Position numbers and translations under genes: made by a program. Under the pieces are notes generated by a model. The model did no database searches and was not told the origin of the DNA. It saw only the letters and a program-made list of their open reading frames with translations. From positions 1 through 64,000 of the forward strand of contig JAPFBR010000004.1 of the NCBI GenBank assembly GCA_035798135.1: a DNA stretch of 64,000 nt, written 5' to 3'. Positions 63,991 to 64,000 of the stretch are shown here, piece by piece. The first letter of the stretch is position 1; every line of letters starts with the position of its first letter. The stretch comes from Sediminicola sp035798135 (GTDB taxonomy: Bacteria; Bacteroidota; Bacteroidia; Flavobacteriales; Flavobacteriaceae).

Positions 63991-64000
63991 TTAATCATAT

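Noticed and set aside
54189..64000. Mobile genetic island around the polysaccharide cluster
   Set aside because: No integrase, tRNA border, transposase or flanking direct repeat is visible; only the heptamer array is unusual, and the right edge is outside the window.

Overview
The window comes from a member of Bacteroidota, most likely a (probably marine) Flavobacteriaceae species. The evidence is: two secreted proteins ending in the gliding-motility-associated C-terminal (type IX secretion, type B) domain; a fused SecDF; an archaeal/eukaryotic-type prolyl-tRNA synthetase; many small Bacteroidota-style lipoproteins and FadL/TonB-type barrels; and promoters with the Bacteroidota TAnnTTTG -7 box instead of TATAAT. 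I cannot assign a genus. Nearly all of the window is ordinary chromosome with short operons, many separated by strong rho-independent hairpins shared by convergent genes. No insertion sequence, prophage or CRISPR array was seen.

Layout. 1-8000: tRNA-Glu, proS, a Gly/Trp/Asn- and Ser/Arg-rich lipoprotein, a FadL-like outer-membrane protein and two tandem type-B T9SS cargo paralogues. 8100-12200: folE, cysS, yidD, lgt and a DUF192 lipoprotein. 12300-24000: a lopsided two-cassette ABC ATPase, secDF, mdh, a small lipoprotein, an envelope protein, gyrB and asnB. 24000-34800: DUF2911, a FUSC-type membrane protein, an amidohydrolase, small membrane proteins, an OmpA-family protein, a NIPSNAP-family protein, a DUF885 peptidase-like lipoprotein, a J-domain-like protein and a cold-shock protein. 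34900-47800: a beta-barrel plus TPR pair divergent from ftsE, a membrane-Nudix fusion, a ROK-family polyphosphate glucokinase, typA, a DinB-like protein, kdsA and a saccharopine/alanine dehydrogenase-like enzyme. 47890-48520: a probable structured small RNA with its own promoter and terminator, followed directly by tmRNA (ssrA). 48700-53900: a 51-residue Pmp3/YqaE protein, a small membrane protein, a sodium:solute symporter and a class A penicillin-binding protein.

54189-64000 is a minus-strand surface-polysaccharide cluster that runs off the right edge. In transcription order it holds a CapK-type adenylate-forming enzyme, a formyltransferase-like/GINT1-like two-domain protein, a glycosyltransferase, a second and very similar CapK, a GT2 glycosyltransferase, an NAD-dependent epimerase and a Wzc-type chain-length/tyrosine kinase. 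This is the accessory part of the window. The CapK duplication around the GINT1-like protein is its most unusual point.

Start codons were moved downstream from TTG or from upstream ATG codons where a signal peptide, conserved N-terminus or promoter position required it (cysS, the DUF192 protein, the ABC ATPase, OmpA, NIPSNAP, DUF885, the J-domain protein, the TonB-like barrel, the glucokinase and the dehydrogenase).
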